Program-made: the position numbers and the translations under genes
Shown: in pieces, positions 43,258 to 52,007 of the stretch
How the letters are laid out: each line of letters begins with the position of its first letter
Position numbering within the stretch: position 1 is the first letter of the stretch
DNA from: GCA-2709075 sp038146865
Lineage (GTDB): Bacteria; Pseudomonadota; Alphaproteobacteria; MPNO01; UBA2964
Reading direction: 5' to 3'
DNA length: 64,000 nt
Assembly (NCBI GenBank): GCA_038146865.1
Contig: JAYQSL010000003.1
Location: 15,429 to 79,428, forward strand
Notes under the pieces: generated by a model
The model's input: only the letters and a program-made list of their open reading frames with translations
The model's database searches: none
Told to the model about the DNA's origin: nothing

Positions 43258-44109
43258 TTAAGTGTAGGCCATCAGTCTTTTGCCCTCGATCATTGTCCTT
43301 CTAAGCATTCTTGGTTCACCCCCGGGAAAGTCTTTCCTAGCATGGGTGATGCACCTATTATCCATCACGACTAAGTCTCCCACGTTCCACTTGTGTTCGA
43401 AAATAATTCCAGAATCTTTCTGATACTCAAATAGCTCTTTTAGCAAATGCTCGCTTTCATTCTGGGACAACCCCTCTACCCTCGCAGTAATTAGAGGACT
43501 TACAAAAAGCGCTTCTCTTCCAGTGTCTGGATGCCGTATGACCAAGGGATGTATCCATTGATTTAATCCAGTCACGTCTTTATTGAGGTCGACTCGCTCT
43601 GTGGATGCGTAGTCGTAGATGTTTAGACCCTGAAGCCCTTTTATTCTCTGCTTAAGTGCGGTGTCCAGGTGTTCATAAGCCAGATACATATTGGCAAATA
43701 CAGTCTCTCCGCCGACGGAAGTAACTGATATCCCATAGAGAACAGTAGCGGCATATGGAATTTCTTTAAAACTTCCATCATGATGGAACCACACCTCTCC
43801 ATCCCCAAATGAACCTAGTGCCACGCCGTCCTTGGTTAGATTGGTTACCATGTGAACGGCGCCTTCATAAACGGAGTCCGCGTCTTTTACCCGTTCTTGG
43901 AAAGGCTTTCCTCTGCTTGCGACACCTCCCATTAAATTACAAAATCTTAGCTGGGCTTGCTCGTTTAAGTCCTGACCAGGAATAACCAAGACCCCATAGT
44001 CCAAGAATGCTTTTTTTAATTCGGCAACATCTTCAGCCGAGACGTCTTGGCTCAGGTCAATCCCGTTTATTCTTGCTCCTCCCGCATTTGAAATCGGCGT
44101 AATTTCCAT
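43258..44109 (-). CDS. TauD/TfdA family Fe(II)/2-oxoglutarate dioxygenase
   Basis: 283 residues. The iron site is visible: H-x-D in WFHHDGSF at about 109-116, the distal His in DNRCITHARKDFPGG at about 250-264, and the 2-oxoglutarate-binding Arg in RMLRRTMIEG. Family members hydroxylate taurine, 2,4-D, carnitine precursors and other small acids with release of CO2 and succinate. The substrate cannot be named. A single minus-strand gene between two plus-strand groups. Confidence 0.9.
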   Translation of the reverse strand: MEITPISNAGGARINGIDLSQDVSAEDVAELKKAFLDYGVLVIPGQDLNEQAQLRFCNLMGGVASRGKPFQERVKDADSVYEGAVHMVTNLTKDGVALGSFGDGEVWFHHDGSFKEIPYAATVLYGISVTSVGGETVFANMYLAYEHLDTALKQRIKGLQGLNIYDYASTERVDLNKDVTGLNQWIHPLVIRHPDTGREALFVSPLITARVEGLSQNESEHLLKELFEYQKDSGIIFEHKWNVGDLVVMDNRCITHARKDFPGGEPRMLRRTMIEGKRLMAYT

Positions 44110-44184
44110 ATCAAAACAACCCCAGAACTGCAGACTCTTTTGAAATACGGTTTTCGAGACCTTTCGATGAATAAAAAAGTTCTT

Positions 44185-44454
44185 CTACCATCTCCAATCA
44201 ATCATTAACGAGGTTAATCCAAAAATGGTCATCAAAACTACAGATGTCATCACTCCAATAACCGAAAACACCACAGCAACCAAACCTGTAAGGAACTGTC
44301 TTTTACAAACCCCAATCAGGCCAAGAATGAACGCCAATGGCGATAAAATAAAAGATAAAGCAAAGATTCCAACAAACCCGATAATCAATCCCAAAAGTCC
44401 AAAATTGAAAGGCCTCTCAATGATAATAGTATGCGGATGATCTTTTTGGTCCAT
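44185..44454 (-). CDS. Small DUF4190-like membrane protein
   Basis: 89 residues starting MDQKDHPHTI, with about two long hydrophobic segments (LLGLIIGFVGIFALSFILSP, then LAVVFSVIGVMTSVVLMTI-type). The glycine-rich pattern ALSFILSPLAFILGLIGVCK resembles DUF4190-type small membrane proteins. The ATG at 44454 is chosen because GGGAG precedes it by four bases; the frame is open further upstream to 44526. Function unknown. Confidence 0.6.
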   Translation of the reverse strand: MDQKDHPHTIIIERPFNFGLLGLIIGFVGIFALSFILSPLAFILGLIGVCKRQFLTGLVAVVFSVIGVMTSVVLMTIFGLTSLMIDWRW

Positions 44455-44640
44455 GCCACTCCCAAAATTTAGTACCCCAGTCGATCCAGATTTAGCTGAC
44501 CGCAAAGCACACGCCCGCTGAAGCATTTCTTACGAGTTTTGCACTAGGTATCTGATATTTTTATTTAACTAGTTGCTCATATCTGCAGAAACCCTAAACA
44601 CCTAGAGCCTGCCCTAAAGTCATTTAAGTTTACCCTAGAG

Positions 44641-45930
44641 TCATGCCGCATTCTGACGCGTTGTTTGATTTGAGGCCTCTTTCCAATCCCCAGCTTTAGG
44701 GATCATTCCCTCAAATGAGATCAACTCAGAATTCTTTGTTTTACGCCCGGCTTTTGGCGTTCCAATTACCGAACCACCATCCCTCACCGCTTCAGCAGCA
44801 CTGACCATCATACGCCTGAACTGCGCCACAGCACCATCACTCACTCCGAGATAATCTTTTGTTCGGTCCGCAATTTTCCCCATGGACTCCCACATGGCCA
44901 TATCTTGGGCAGGAATCCCATGAATTCCAGTAAAGTTTCCGGCAGCCATGGCTTCACGATCCTGCAAGAACATATTGTCCAGCGTTCTAATTTTACGGAA
45001 GTTTTCATCAATATCGACTCCTACTTCGGCGCCACAAAACCGTCTCCAATCGTCCTGGCTAATACCCTTGGTCTCATGGAATGCCACCCAATAGAACATC
45101 GTATTTCCATCATCCATCGGCACAAGCATCTGAGCCAATTTATACTGATCATTAGGAGGAATAACGACCGTATATGGAGCGACAAAAAGCGTTGTTCTTA
45201 TGTAGTCATTTTTGTCTGCATCCAAAATCGGAGTCCGGATCGCTGCGTACCGGAAACCATAGTCGGTCTTCTCGAATTTAATTCGGGGAGCTTTGTCGTT
45301 TGATGGTCGTGGCCACGCAGTTTTTGTTGCCTTTGCTCCATCAACCTCTGCGGCAGGCATATCAGATGAATGCAGGGTGGAACTATGCGCAGAGTCAATG
45401 GAGCCCTCCAAAACTTGCGCCCAATTACACTCCGTCTGCATTTTGACGACAGCTATTTTGTCTAATGGTGCGACTGCCCATACTGGAGGCTCAAACTCCA
45501 CCATTTCCTCTCTGCTGCCCATCCAAATCCAAACAAAGCCTCCCGATTCCTCTACCGGATATGCTTTTAGCGCTGCATCATCACCGAGGCCTTTGCCATG
45601 ATCAGGCTCACTTGGCATATCTACGGCTTTACCATTTATATCGAATTTCCAACCGTGATAGAGGCAGCGCAGCCCGCAGTCCTCGTTCCGTCCAAATGCA
45701 AGAGACGCACCTCTGTGTCGACAAAATTCTTCGATAACTCCCAAACGGCCTTCAGTATCTCTGAAACAGACTAAATCTTCACCCAACAACCTTACCCGGA
45801 CCGGTTTACAATCTCTCTCTGCTACCTCTTCTGACAGACAGGCCGGCAACCAATGTGACCTCATAATCTTCCCCATTGGGGTCTCACCTTCGACTAAGGT
45901 AAGCAAGTCATTTTGTTCAGCGGTGATCAT
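44641..45930 (-). CDS. Rieske-type aromatic ring-hydroxylating oxygenase (phthalate oxygenase-like)
   Basis: 429 residues. The Rieske [2Fe-2S] motif is CRHRGASLAFGRNEDCGLRC with LYHGW (C-x-H...C-x2-H) at about 67-91. The mononuclear iron site is DSAHSSTLHSSD at about 178-189. The LPACLSEEV start and C-terminal region resemble one-component phthalate/phenoxybenzoate oxygenases, which hydroxylate aromatic acids and need a separate reductase. Divergent from a dihydrodiol-dehydrogenase-like gene with a palindromic region between them. No reductase gene is in the window. The substrate is inferred only as an aromatic acid. Confidence 0.9.
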   Translation of the reverse strand: MITAEQNDLLTLVEGETPMGKIMRSHWLPACLSEEVAERDCKPVRVRLLGEDLVCFRDTEGRLGVIEEFCRHRGASLAFGRNEDCGLRCLYHGWKFDINGKAVDMPSEPDHGKGLGDDAALKAYPVEESGGFVWIWMGSREEMVEFEPPVWAVAPLDKIAVVKMQTECNWAQVLEGSIDSAHSSTLHSSDMPAAEVDGAKATKTAWPRPSNDKAPRIKFEKTDYGFRYAAIRTPILDADKNDYIRTTLFVAPYTVVIPPNDQYKLAQMLVPMDDGNTMFYWVAFHETKGISQDDWRRFCGAEVGVDIDENFRKIRTLDNMFLQDREAMAAGNFTGIHGIPAQDMAMWESMGKIADRTKDYLGVSDGAVAQFRRMMVSAAEAVRDGGSVIGTPKAGRKTKNSELISFEGMIPKAGDWKEASNQTTRQNAA

Positions 45931-45964
45931 AATCGTCGACCTCTTGATTAAGTTTTGGCAAAAA

Positions 45965-46020
45965 ACTTAGAGCTCTAAGTAATTCGTCAAGGTTGACAAA
46001 AACAGTGAATGCAGTCAACC
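45965..46020. promoter_or_regulatory. Palindromes in the divergent promoter region of the Rieske / dehydrogenase pair
   Basis: A perfect 16-bp palindrome ACTTAGAGCTCTAAGT covers 45965-45980, 35 bp upstream of the oxygenase ATG. A second inverted repeat, GGTTGAC (45991-45997) / GTCAACC (46014-46020), lies on the other side. Such sites are typical of operators of divergent catabolic genes. No regulator gene is beside them. Confidence 0.55.
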
Positions 46021-46057
46021 CAGTTTATAACTCCGAAGCAAGAGCTAGCATAGAAGA

Positions 46058-47248
46058 ATGAATGGAACCTCACTACAAATGGGCGTCGTTGGATTAGGCA
46101 GAGGATTTAGCTTAATGGTTCCAACTTTTATAATGGACGAGAGGATCAAATTAGCTGCCGCTAACGATCCTAGACCCGAAGCAATGGCTCAATTTGAAAG
46201 AGATTTCGATGGCAAATTGTACAAAAGCTATGATCAACTTTGTGAAGACGACAGTCTAGATCTCATATATGTCGCCTCTCCGCATCAATTTCACGAGGAG
46301 CATGTAATTAAAGCTGCCAGAGCTGGGAAACATGTTCTGGTAGAGAAGCCTATGGCACTGAGGATAGACGCCTGCACCAGAATGATAGAGGCGGCAAAGG
46401 AGTCCGGCGTGCAGCTAATTGTAGGCCCATGTCATAGTTTCGACGCCCCGATCCTTACTACCCGAAAAATTATTTCCGATGGCGTTTTAGGCAAACCTAA
46501 AATGATTACGGCATTTAATTTCACAGATTTTATATATCGGCCTCGGAGACCTGAAGAGCTTAAAACTGCTGAAGGGGGCGGTGTGGTATTCTCTCAAGGT
46601 GCCCACCATATTGATATCTTAAGGCTTCTTGCTGGCGGGCTTGCTGAAAGCGTTTTTTCGGTGACTGGCAACTGGGATGCCTCTCGAACCACTGAGGGCG
46701 CGTATTCAGCTATTATAAAGTTTAACGGGGGAACGACTGCCACTCTCACTTATAATGGTTATGGATATTTTGACTCAGACCAATTTGTAGATTGGATTGA
46801 TGAGTTTGGTAACCCAAAGAAGCAAGGTGAATACAAATCTGGTAAAGATGCCCTGCTAGAATTAAAAACCGTTAAGTCAGAAATAGCTTACAAAGCCGAG
46901 CGTGCTTACGGTGGTTCAAAAAGTTTCGGAAAACCGAAATCCGGAGTTGATCACAACAGACAACATGAACACTTCGGGACATTCATTATTTCATGCGAAA
47001 ATGGCGATATCAGACCGATGCCAAACCGCGTAGAAATATATACTGACACTCATAAAACGATCCCCCTACCCTCGCCAACTATACCGAGAGCAGAGGTAGT
47101 AGATGAGCTATACGCCGCTATTTTTGAAAAACAACCCCCGATTCACTCCGGCGAATGGGGTCGGGCGACACTGGAGATTTGCCAAGCCATATTGAAATCA
47201 GCGGAAACCAATAAAGAAATAAAACTGAACTATCAGGTCTCCTGCTGA
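46058..47248 (+). CDS. Gfo/Idh/MocA oxidoreductase, dihydrodiol-dehydrogenase-like
   Basis: 396 residues. N-terminal Rossmann fold with MGVVGLGRGFSLMVPTF at about 8-24, the family motif GKHVLVEKPMALRIDAC at about 90-106, and the catalytic-region GGGVVFSQGAHHIDILR at about 175-191. The length and sequence style resemble phthalate 4,5-cis-dihydrodiol dehydrogenases, which rearomatise the product of a ring dioxygenase. The divergent Rieske gene fits this idea. Its TGA overlaps the next ATG (TGATG). Confidence 0.85.
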   Translation: MNGTSLQMGVVGLGRGFSLMVPTFIMDERIKLAAANDPRPEAMAQFERDFDGKLYKSYDQLCEDDSLDLIYVASPHQFHEEHVIKAARAGKHVLVEKPMALRIDACTRMIEAAKESGVQLIVGPCHSFDAPILTTRKIISDGVLGKPKMITAFNFTDFIYRPRRPEELKTAEGGGVVFSQGAHHIDILRLLAGGLAESVFSVTGNWDASRTTEGAYSAIIKFNGGTTATLTYNGYGYFDSDQFVDWIDEFGNPKKQGEYKSGKDALLELKTVKSEIAYKAERAYGGSKSFGKPKSGVDHNRQHEHFGTFIISCENGDIRPMPNRVEIYTDTHKTIPLPSPTIPRAEVVDELYAAIFEKQPPIHSGEWGRATLEICQAILKSAETNKEIKLNYQVSC

Positions 47249-47877
47249 TGCGGTTTACTAGCAAGTTAAAAAAATGGCTAGATTTGAAATTAGGATCGAT
47301 TTTTTGGTTTTCTCTAGCATCAGTTTTAAGTTTTTCTGCTATCGCTTTTCCTGCTGAGTACACGAAAACCTCGGCGTACAATTTTCATTTTCAATCAATT
47401 GATGGAGGCAAACTTGAATTGTCATCCTTCAAAGGCAAAGTAATCCTGATCGTAAACACAGCATCTTTTTGTGGTTACACAAAACAATATTCTGGATTGC
47501 AAAAACTATGGGAACGTTACAAGTCTAGAGGACTCGTAGTGCTCGGAACCCCATCAAACGACTTTGGATCACAAGAGCCAGGTAGTCGGCAAGAAATAAA
47601 GGAATTTTGCGAGGTCAATTTTGGAATAAATTTCCCAATGACCAACAAGGTCAAAGTCCGGAGCAGACCTCAGCACCCATTCTACAGATGGGCCTTATCC
47701 CAATCCTCAAAGTTTACGAAACCTGGATGGAATTTTCATAAATATCTAATCAGCTTCGACGGTTTATTAGTAGGATCCTTTCCATCAAATATACGACCCC
47801 TATCGAATAAAATGATAAACGCAATTGAGAGAGAGTTAGAAAAGACTGTTCGATCAATTAGTTCCGATAAATCGTAA
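47248..47877 (+). CDS. Glutathione peroxidase family protein, exported
   Basis: 209 residues. N-terminal signal peptide at about 1-36 (IFWFSLASVLSFSAIAFPA). The thioredoxin-like core has LIVNTASFCGYTKQYSGLQK at about 67-86 with the peroxidatic Cys, PSNDFGSQEPGS at about 109 and FPMTNKVKV. It reduces hydroperoxides, probably using thioredoxin-type donors in the periplasm. Its ATG overlaps the stop of the dehydrogenase gene, an odd partner; the coupling may be accidental. Start ATG 47248. Confidence 0.87.
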   Translation: MRFTSKLKKWLDLKLGSIFWFSLASVLSFSAIAFPAEYTKTSAYNFHFQSIDGGKLELSSFKGKVILIVNTASFCGYTKQYSGLQKLWERYKSRGLVVLGTPSNDFGSQEPGSRQEIKEFCEVNFGINFPMTNKVKVRSRPQHPFYRWALSQSSKFTKPGWNFHKYLISFDGLLVGSFPSNIRPLSNKMINAIERELEKTVRSISSDKS

Positions 47878-47894
47878 GATCCCTCGAGGAAATA

Positions 47895-48707
47895 TCATAG
47901 AACGACAATACGCTGGTCTCTTAACAATGCGTATGTCAAAGAGAGCGCGGTCGTGGCCGAGGTTTTTGGATTATCGGGTGCGGGCATTCCGCAGCATTCA
48001 ACAGTCATACGCCCAAAGTCACTCTCGGCCTCAATCCGTCCTACATTATTGGGGGCGACCGCAGGATCTGCAATGAGTTGTATCTCGGTTTTATCAAAGC
48101 CTAATCCGGCGAGTGCAACGGTCGCAGCCAAGTTAGCATTTTTGGGATATAGCCTAGCCGCATCTTTAGCCGTTCCAGAAAAAAGAACTGTCCGCTCAGC
48201 AATATTTGCCAGATCAAAGGCCTCTTCAGCTGGGGTCGCCTTCCATGCTAAAGGAGGTTTTGTTGACGTGTAACGCACTTTATTAAGCCCCCCAATAAGG
48301 AGGCTTCCCATGCCATCGATCCCAGCTATGGCTCCAGACGGAAGTAAAATCTGAGCTCCTGATTCCTCGGCTTTTGATATTAGGCGCTCGCGCAGGTCAT
48401 CGTCTGTAAACGCCCCAGTGGATATAACCATCAAATCAATACCTGCGGTCAGTATAGCCTCGGCATACTCGGCCACCGCACCTTGGCCAGCGCACTCAAC
48501 CACGACATCAGGTTTGCGATTTATGATTTCCTCCAAATTCGTTACAACCAGGGTCTCAGAAGACAAACTTTTCTGAGTTCCCTGTCGTCGATTTTCTCTA
48601 ACCAAAACAGAATCTAGAAAAATGCTTCCCTCGATGTCGTGCTCGGAGAGTTTCTCGACCATTAATTTTGCTATTGCGCCAAATCCAATCAAAGCCACTT
48701 TCTTCAT
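47895..48707 (-). CDS. Aspartate dehydrogenase family protein (NadX-like)
   Basis: About 270 residues. N-terminal NAD-binding KVALIGFGAIAKLMVEKL, then VVECAGQGAVAEYAEAIL at about 73-90. The second domain has the family motifs ILLPSGAIAGIDGMG and ANLAATVALAGLGFDKTE, with DPAVAPN further on. Family members oxidise aspartate to iminoaspartate with NAD(P), in NAD synthesis or aspartate catabolism. The ATG at 48707 is chosen over a TTG at 48713 because AGGTGA lies seven bases upstream. Probably cotranscribed with the gene at 48780, 72 bp away. Confidence 0.85.
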   Translation of the reverse strand: MKKVALIGFGAIAKLMVEKLSEHDIEGSIFLDSVLVRENRRQGTQKSLSSETLVVTNLEEIINRKPDVVVECAGQGAVAEYAEAILTAGIDLMVISTGAFTDDDLRERLISKAEESGAQILLPSGAIAGIDGMGSLLIGGLNKVRYTSTKPPLAWKATPAEEAFDLANIAERTVLFSGTAKDAARLYPKNANLAATVALAGLGFDKTEIQLIADPAVAPNNVGRIEAESDFGRMTVECCGMPAPDNPKTSATTALSLTYALLRDQRIVVL

Positions 48708-48779
48708 GAGCAATCACCTATTTTTCATGACCAAATTTTTAACATCCCCAGTTCTGATGAAGCCGCCGTGTAAAGTATA

Positions 48780-49157
48780 TTAAATACCAGCGTCTTTTTG
48801 GGCTTTGTCCAAAATCTCTTGGGGCGTAGAAGTCACTATTTCTGCATATTTAGGTACAAAAGGGCCGCTATCGACTAGCTTCACAAACTCTGGCGCCATT
48901 TCAATCATTTCTTCGCGTATTTCTTTATGGATTTTGATATCACGCCATTCTCCTATCAGGTAAAAATGATCCTCATCATCTACATCACGACACAAAACAC
49001 CATCTTTCACTTGAGCAGGTGATTTGTGCATCGGGTTGATATCTGAGTAATCAAATTCATTGAACAACCGAATAAACTCCTCTCCCATTCCAGCCTTTAC
49101 CCTAAAATCATATATGTGAAAGAAGTTACCTTTGGTAGCTAGAGGTTCCATGGCCAT
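48780..49157 (-). CDS. Antibiotic-biosynthesis-monooxygenase-like (dimeric alpha/beta barrel) protein
   Basis: About 125 residues. The segment FFHIYDFRVKAGMGEEFIRLF at about 12-32 and GEWRDIKIHKEIREEM suggest the ABM/dimeric alpha-beta barrel fold, found in quinone monooxygenases and small heme-degrading enzymes. No obvious cofactor residues. The start is an ATG at 49157 or 49151; a TTG lies at 49163. Upstream of the aspartate dehydrogenase on the same strand and divergent from the oxygenase alpha gene. Confidence 0.65.
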   Translation of the reverse strand: MAMEPLATKGNFFHIYDFRVKAGMGEEFIRLFNEFDYSDINPMHKSPAQVKDGVLCRDVDDEDHFYLIGEWRDIKIHKEIREEMIEMAPEFVKLVDSGPFVPKYAEIVTSTPQEILDKAQKDAGI

Positions 49158-49295
49158 AATCAAATTTCCTTAAATGGATACGATTTTTTAGTTAAAATAT
49201 TGATAACCTAATCTTGGGGGAATTAAAGTCCAAAGATTGGCACCTTCATAGCTACGAGGTAGTCTCCCATTAAATACGACTGGAGTTAGAGACCA

Positions 49296-50555
49296 TTGGA
49301 TAATCTGATGTTAGACCAGGGTTCGAACCCAAATCTTGTTTGGCCCGCTGAAGGACTCACCCATATACCCGACTGGGTGTATACATCCGAAGAGAATTTC
49401 AAAAAGGAACGAGAAAAGATCTTCTTGGGAAATTGCTGGAATTTTGTTGCGCTCGAGGCTGAATTCCCGGAACCCGGCTCCTACAAAAGATCCTACGTCG
49501 GAGATATTCCAGTCATTGTCTCTCGCGACCAAGATGGGAAAATAAATGTTTTTGAGAATAGGTGCGCCCATAGAGGTGTAGAATTTTGTCGAGAGCTTAG
49601 AGGGAAGGCTGACCAATTTATATGCCCATACCATCAATGGACTTATGGGCTGACTGGCGACCTAATCGCTGTTCCATTTCGCCGGGGTGAGCGCGGCAAA
49701 GGTGGTATGCCAGCTGATTTCGACATGTCTAAACACAACCCCAAGAAGTTTAATGTTGCCAACCGTCATGGCGTAATTTTTGCCTCTGCCTCTGAGACAA
49801 TAGAACCTTTAGAGGACTACCTGGGCCCCGAAACATGCGAACATTTCGATGCGGTTTTCAAGAAAGGAAAACTTAAAATTCTTGGGTATTACCGAAACCG
49901 TTTAAATGGAAACTGGAAACTCTACCATGAGAATTTAAAAGATCCCTACCACGCCACCCTTCTTCACGTGTTTCTCGCCACTTTCAAATTGATGGTAGCA
50001 GGACAGAAATCTGCAATGATTACGGATGCAACCGGTCGCCACGCTACCGCCGCGTCCGCTCGTGATGAAGACTTAGAACTTGGAGAAGACATTGCTGGAG
50101 AAATGAAGGGCGCATGGCGGGATGACATGAAGCTCGAAGATACCAAATTCATGAATTATGTGGATGAATTTGATAGCCCGTGGACCGTTACCATGCAGAC
50201 TATTTGGCCTAATCTGATCGTACAGAGAGAACTCAACACTCTTGGTATTCGCCATATTGTCCCAAGAGGACCACACGCCCTAGACATGTATTGGACAATG
50301 TTTGGCTACGAGTCTGATGATCAAGAGATGCTAAACCACCGCATGCGGCAGGGTAATTTGATGGGACCCTCCGGTTATCTTGGAGTGGACGATAACGAGG
50401 CAATTCGCTTTCTGCAGGAGGGACTTAGACGATCTTTTTCTGATCGAGGAATCGTCAAACTTGATCCGAATAATGAAGGGAACACAGATACATTAATTTC
50501 AGAGGCTTCAATAAGGGCAATGTATCGACATTACCGAGAGACAATGGGGTTATGA
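49296..50555 (+). CDS. Aromatic ring-hydroxylating dioxygenase, alpha subunit (terephthalate/salicylate-hydroxylase type)
   Basis: 419 residues. Rieske motif CAHRGVEFC and CPYHQW at about 90-114, and the mononuclear iron motif NLKDPYHATLLHVF at about 216-229. The segment GKGGMPADF and the C-terminal region resemble the alpha subunits of terephthalate 1,2-dioxygenase and related salicylate/anthranilate hydroxylases. Its stop overlaps the start of the beta-subunit gene. The start is a TTG at 49296 with GGAG ten bases upstream; an ATG at 49308 is an alternative. No ferredoxin or reductase gene follows. Confidence 0.9.
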   Translation: MDNLMLDQGSNPNLVWPAEGLTHIPDWVYTSEENFKKEREKIFLGNCWNFVALEAEFPEPGSYKRSYVGDIPVIVSRDQDGKINVFENRCAHRGVEFCRELRGKADQFICPYHQWTYGLTGDLIAVPFRRGERGKGGMPADFDMSKHNPKKFNVANRHGVIFASASETIEPLEDYLGPETCEHFDAVFKKGKLKILGYYRNRLNGNWKLYHENLKDPYHATLLHVFLATFKLMVAGQKSAMITDATGRHATAASARDEDLELGEDIAGEMKGAWRDDMKLEDTKFMNYVDEFDSPWTVTMQTIWPNLIVQRELNTLGIRHIVPRGPHALDMYWTMFGYESDDQEMLNHRMRQGNLMGPSGYLGVDDNEAIRFLQEGLRRSFSDRGIVKLDPNNEGNTDTLISEASIRAMYRHYRETMGL

Positions 50556-51073
50556 TGACGGACAAAGTCAATGACCTACAGACAAGTTTAACAACCGAGG
50601 AAAAACGGGAAATTCGTTTTCTCATCGAGGAGTTTAACACCGCGTATGCCAGAGTATTAGATGCCCAAAATATTGAGGAATGGCCGGATTTCTTTGAAGA
50701 GGATGCCTCTTATACTGTCATCCCGCGGGAAAATTTTGATGAAGACCTCCCAGTTGCATTGGTTTGGTGTGAAGGGAAATCAATGATGCGAGATCGCGCC
50801 TCCGCAATCCGCTCCACAATGGTATTTGCTCCTCGATATTTGAGGCATATTACAAGTAATGTCTTTGTTATTGGGCGGGATAAAGAAGGCTACATTTTTT
50901 CCGAATCTAATTACTTGGTTATGGAAACCCTGATGGAAGATAGTACGCGCATTTTCCAAACAGGGGTGTATTTTGATAAATTTATTCAAAATAAGGGACA
51001 ACTCTCTTTGAAGTCCCGACAATGCGTCTACGATAGTCTCTTAATCCCTAATGACATGGTTTTCCCTGTCTAA
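50552..51073 (+). CDS. Aromatic ring-hydroxylating dioxygenase, beta subunit
   Basis: 173 residues. The small subunit of the alpha3beta3 oxygenase, with the NTF2-like fold. Family features: IRFLIEEFNTAYARVLDAQN at about 21-40, AIRSTMVFAPRYLRHITSN at about 86-104 and VYFDKFIQ. It stabilises the alpha subunit and may shape substrate choice. It overlaps the alpha stop, so the pair are translated together. Confidence 0.88.
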   Translation: MMTDKVNDLQTSLTTEEKREIRFLIEEFNTAYARVLDAQNIEEWPDFFEEDASYTVIPRENFDEDLPVALVWCEGKSMMRDRASAIRSTMVFAPRYLRHITSNVFVIGRDKEGYIFSESNYLVMETLMEDSTRIFQTGVYFDKFIQNKGQLSLKSRQCVYDSLLIPNDMVFPV

Positions 51074-51150
51074 ATATTAGAAATAGGTCAATAATTAAGA
51101 AATCTCGCCTTTGGGCCAAAAAATAAAATAATCGGGAGGTATATTCAGCT

Positions 51151-51957
51151 ATGTTTGCACGCATAAATCATATGGCAATCATCAGTAATCAATATCCATT
51201 TCTACAAAAATACTATCAATCTGTATTCGGTCTTAAGACCTCAGGGAGAAATGACTTTGAGAGTGCTTCAGTAGTCAGCGATGGCAATCTGGGTCTGAAT
51301 ATTATCCCTTGCCGCGACGGGTATATTGGCGGTCTCGATCACTTCGGAATGGTTGTCGACAGTATTGAGCTTGTCCAAGAAAGGATGAAAGGAGCCTATG
51401 ACGGAGCAGGCTGCGTAAAACGCCCTGCAATAAGGCCTTTCGCCGCATATTCAGGACATGACCCTGATGGCAATGTTTTTGATCTTGCTGAAAACAACAG
51501 TAAAAATTTAAGGGACGTATATTCAGAGGAAACAGAGAGTACGAGTAATTGTAGCTTTTCTAGATTTGCCATCCGCACCCCAAATGCGGAGAGATGTGCG
51601 GAATTTTACTCTGAGGTTTTCGAACTGACCCTCACCAACCGGAAAGAAGGAGATAAGAACTTCCATCTTACAGACGGAAAAATGACATTATCTATTATGC
51701 CTTGGAGCGTCGAAATTTTTGCAGGCATGTCAGTAAAAAGACCGGGCCCTGACCATATTGGCTTTAAAGTTAAAGATATAGAGGCGTTTAAAGCTGAAGA
51801 AAAACGGGTGGGAGAAAAGAACACCTTTTTAGCCTCCAGAAAATTAGGTGGCAGTGAGGAATCCGAAGTAAGAAAACAACTTTTTGCAAGCAATGCTCTG
51901 GGAACCTATCAAACAGCGGACCCCGACGGCACCTGGATTGATATTATGGAAGAGTAA
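51151..51957 (+). CDS. Two-domain VOC protein (extradiol dioxygenase-like)
   Basis: 268 residues with two vicinal-oxygen-chelate modules. The first starts FARINHMAIISNQYPFLQKY and ends SGHDPDGNVFDL; the second starts SRFAIRTPNAERCAEFYSEV and includes HIGFKVKDIEAF and ADPDGTWIDIMEE. The two-module layout is that of ring-cleavage extradiol dioxygenases, although metal ligands are not complete in either module as far as can be seen. A strong GGGAGG is upstream. It follows the oxygenase pair by 77 bp and could be the next step of the same pathway. Confidence 0.8.
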   Translation: MFARINHMAIISNQYPFLQKYYQSVFGLKTSGRNDFESASVVSDGNLGLNIIPCRDGYIGGLDHFGMVVDSIELVQERMKGAYDGAGCVKRPAIRPFAAYSGHDPDGNVFDLAENNSKNLRDVYSEETESTSNCSFSRFAIRTPNAERCAEFYSEVFELTLTNRKEGDKNFHLTDGKMTLSIMPWSVEIFAGMSVKRPGPDHIGFKVKDIEAFKAEEKRVGEKNTFLASRKLGGSEESEVRKQLFASNALGTYQTADPDGTWIDIMEE

Positions 51958-52007
51958 ACTGAGAAGGCCAACCTTGGACCTTTCTCAGCAGAGACCCATA
52001 ACAAAAT

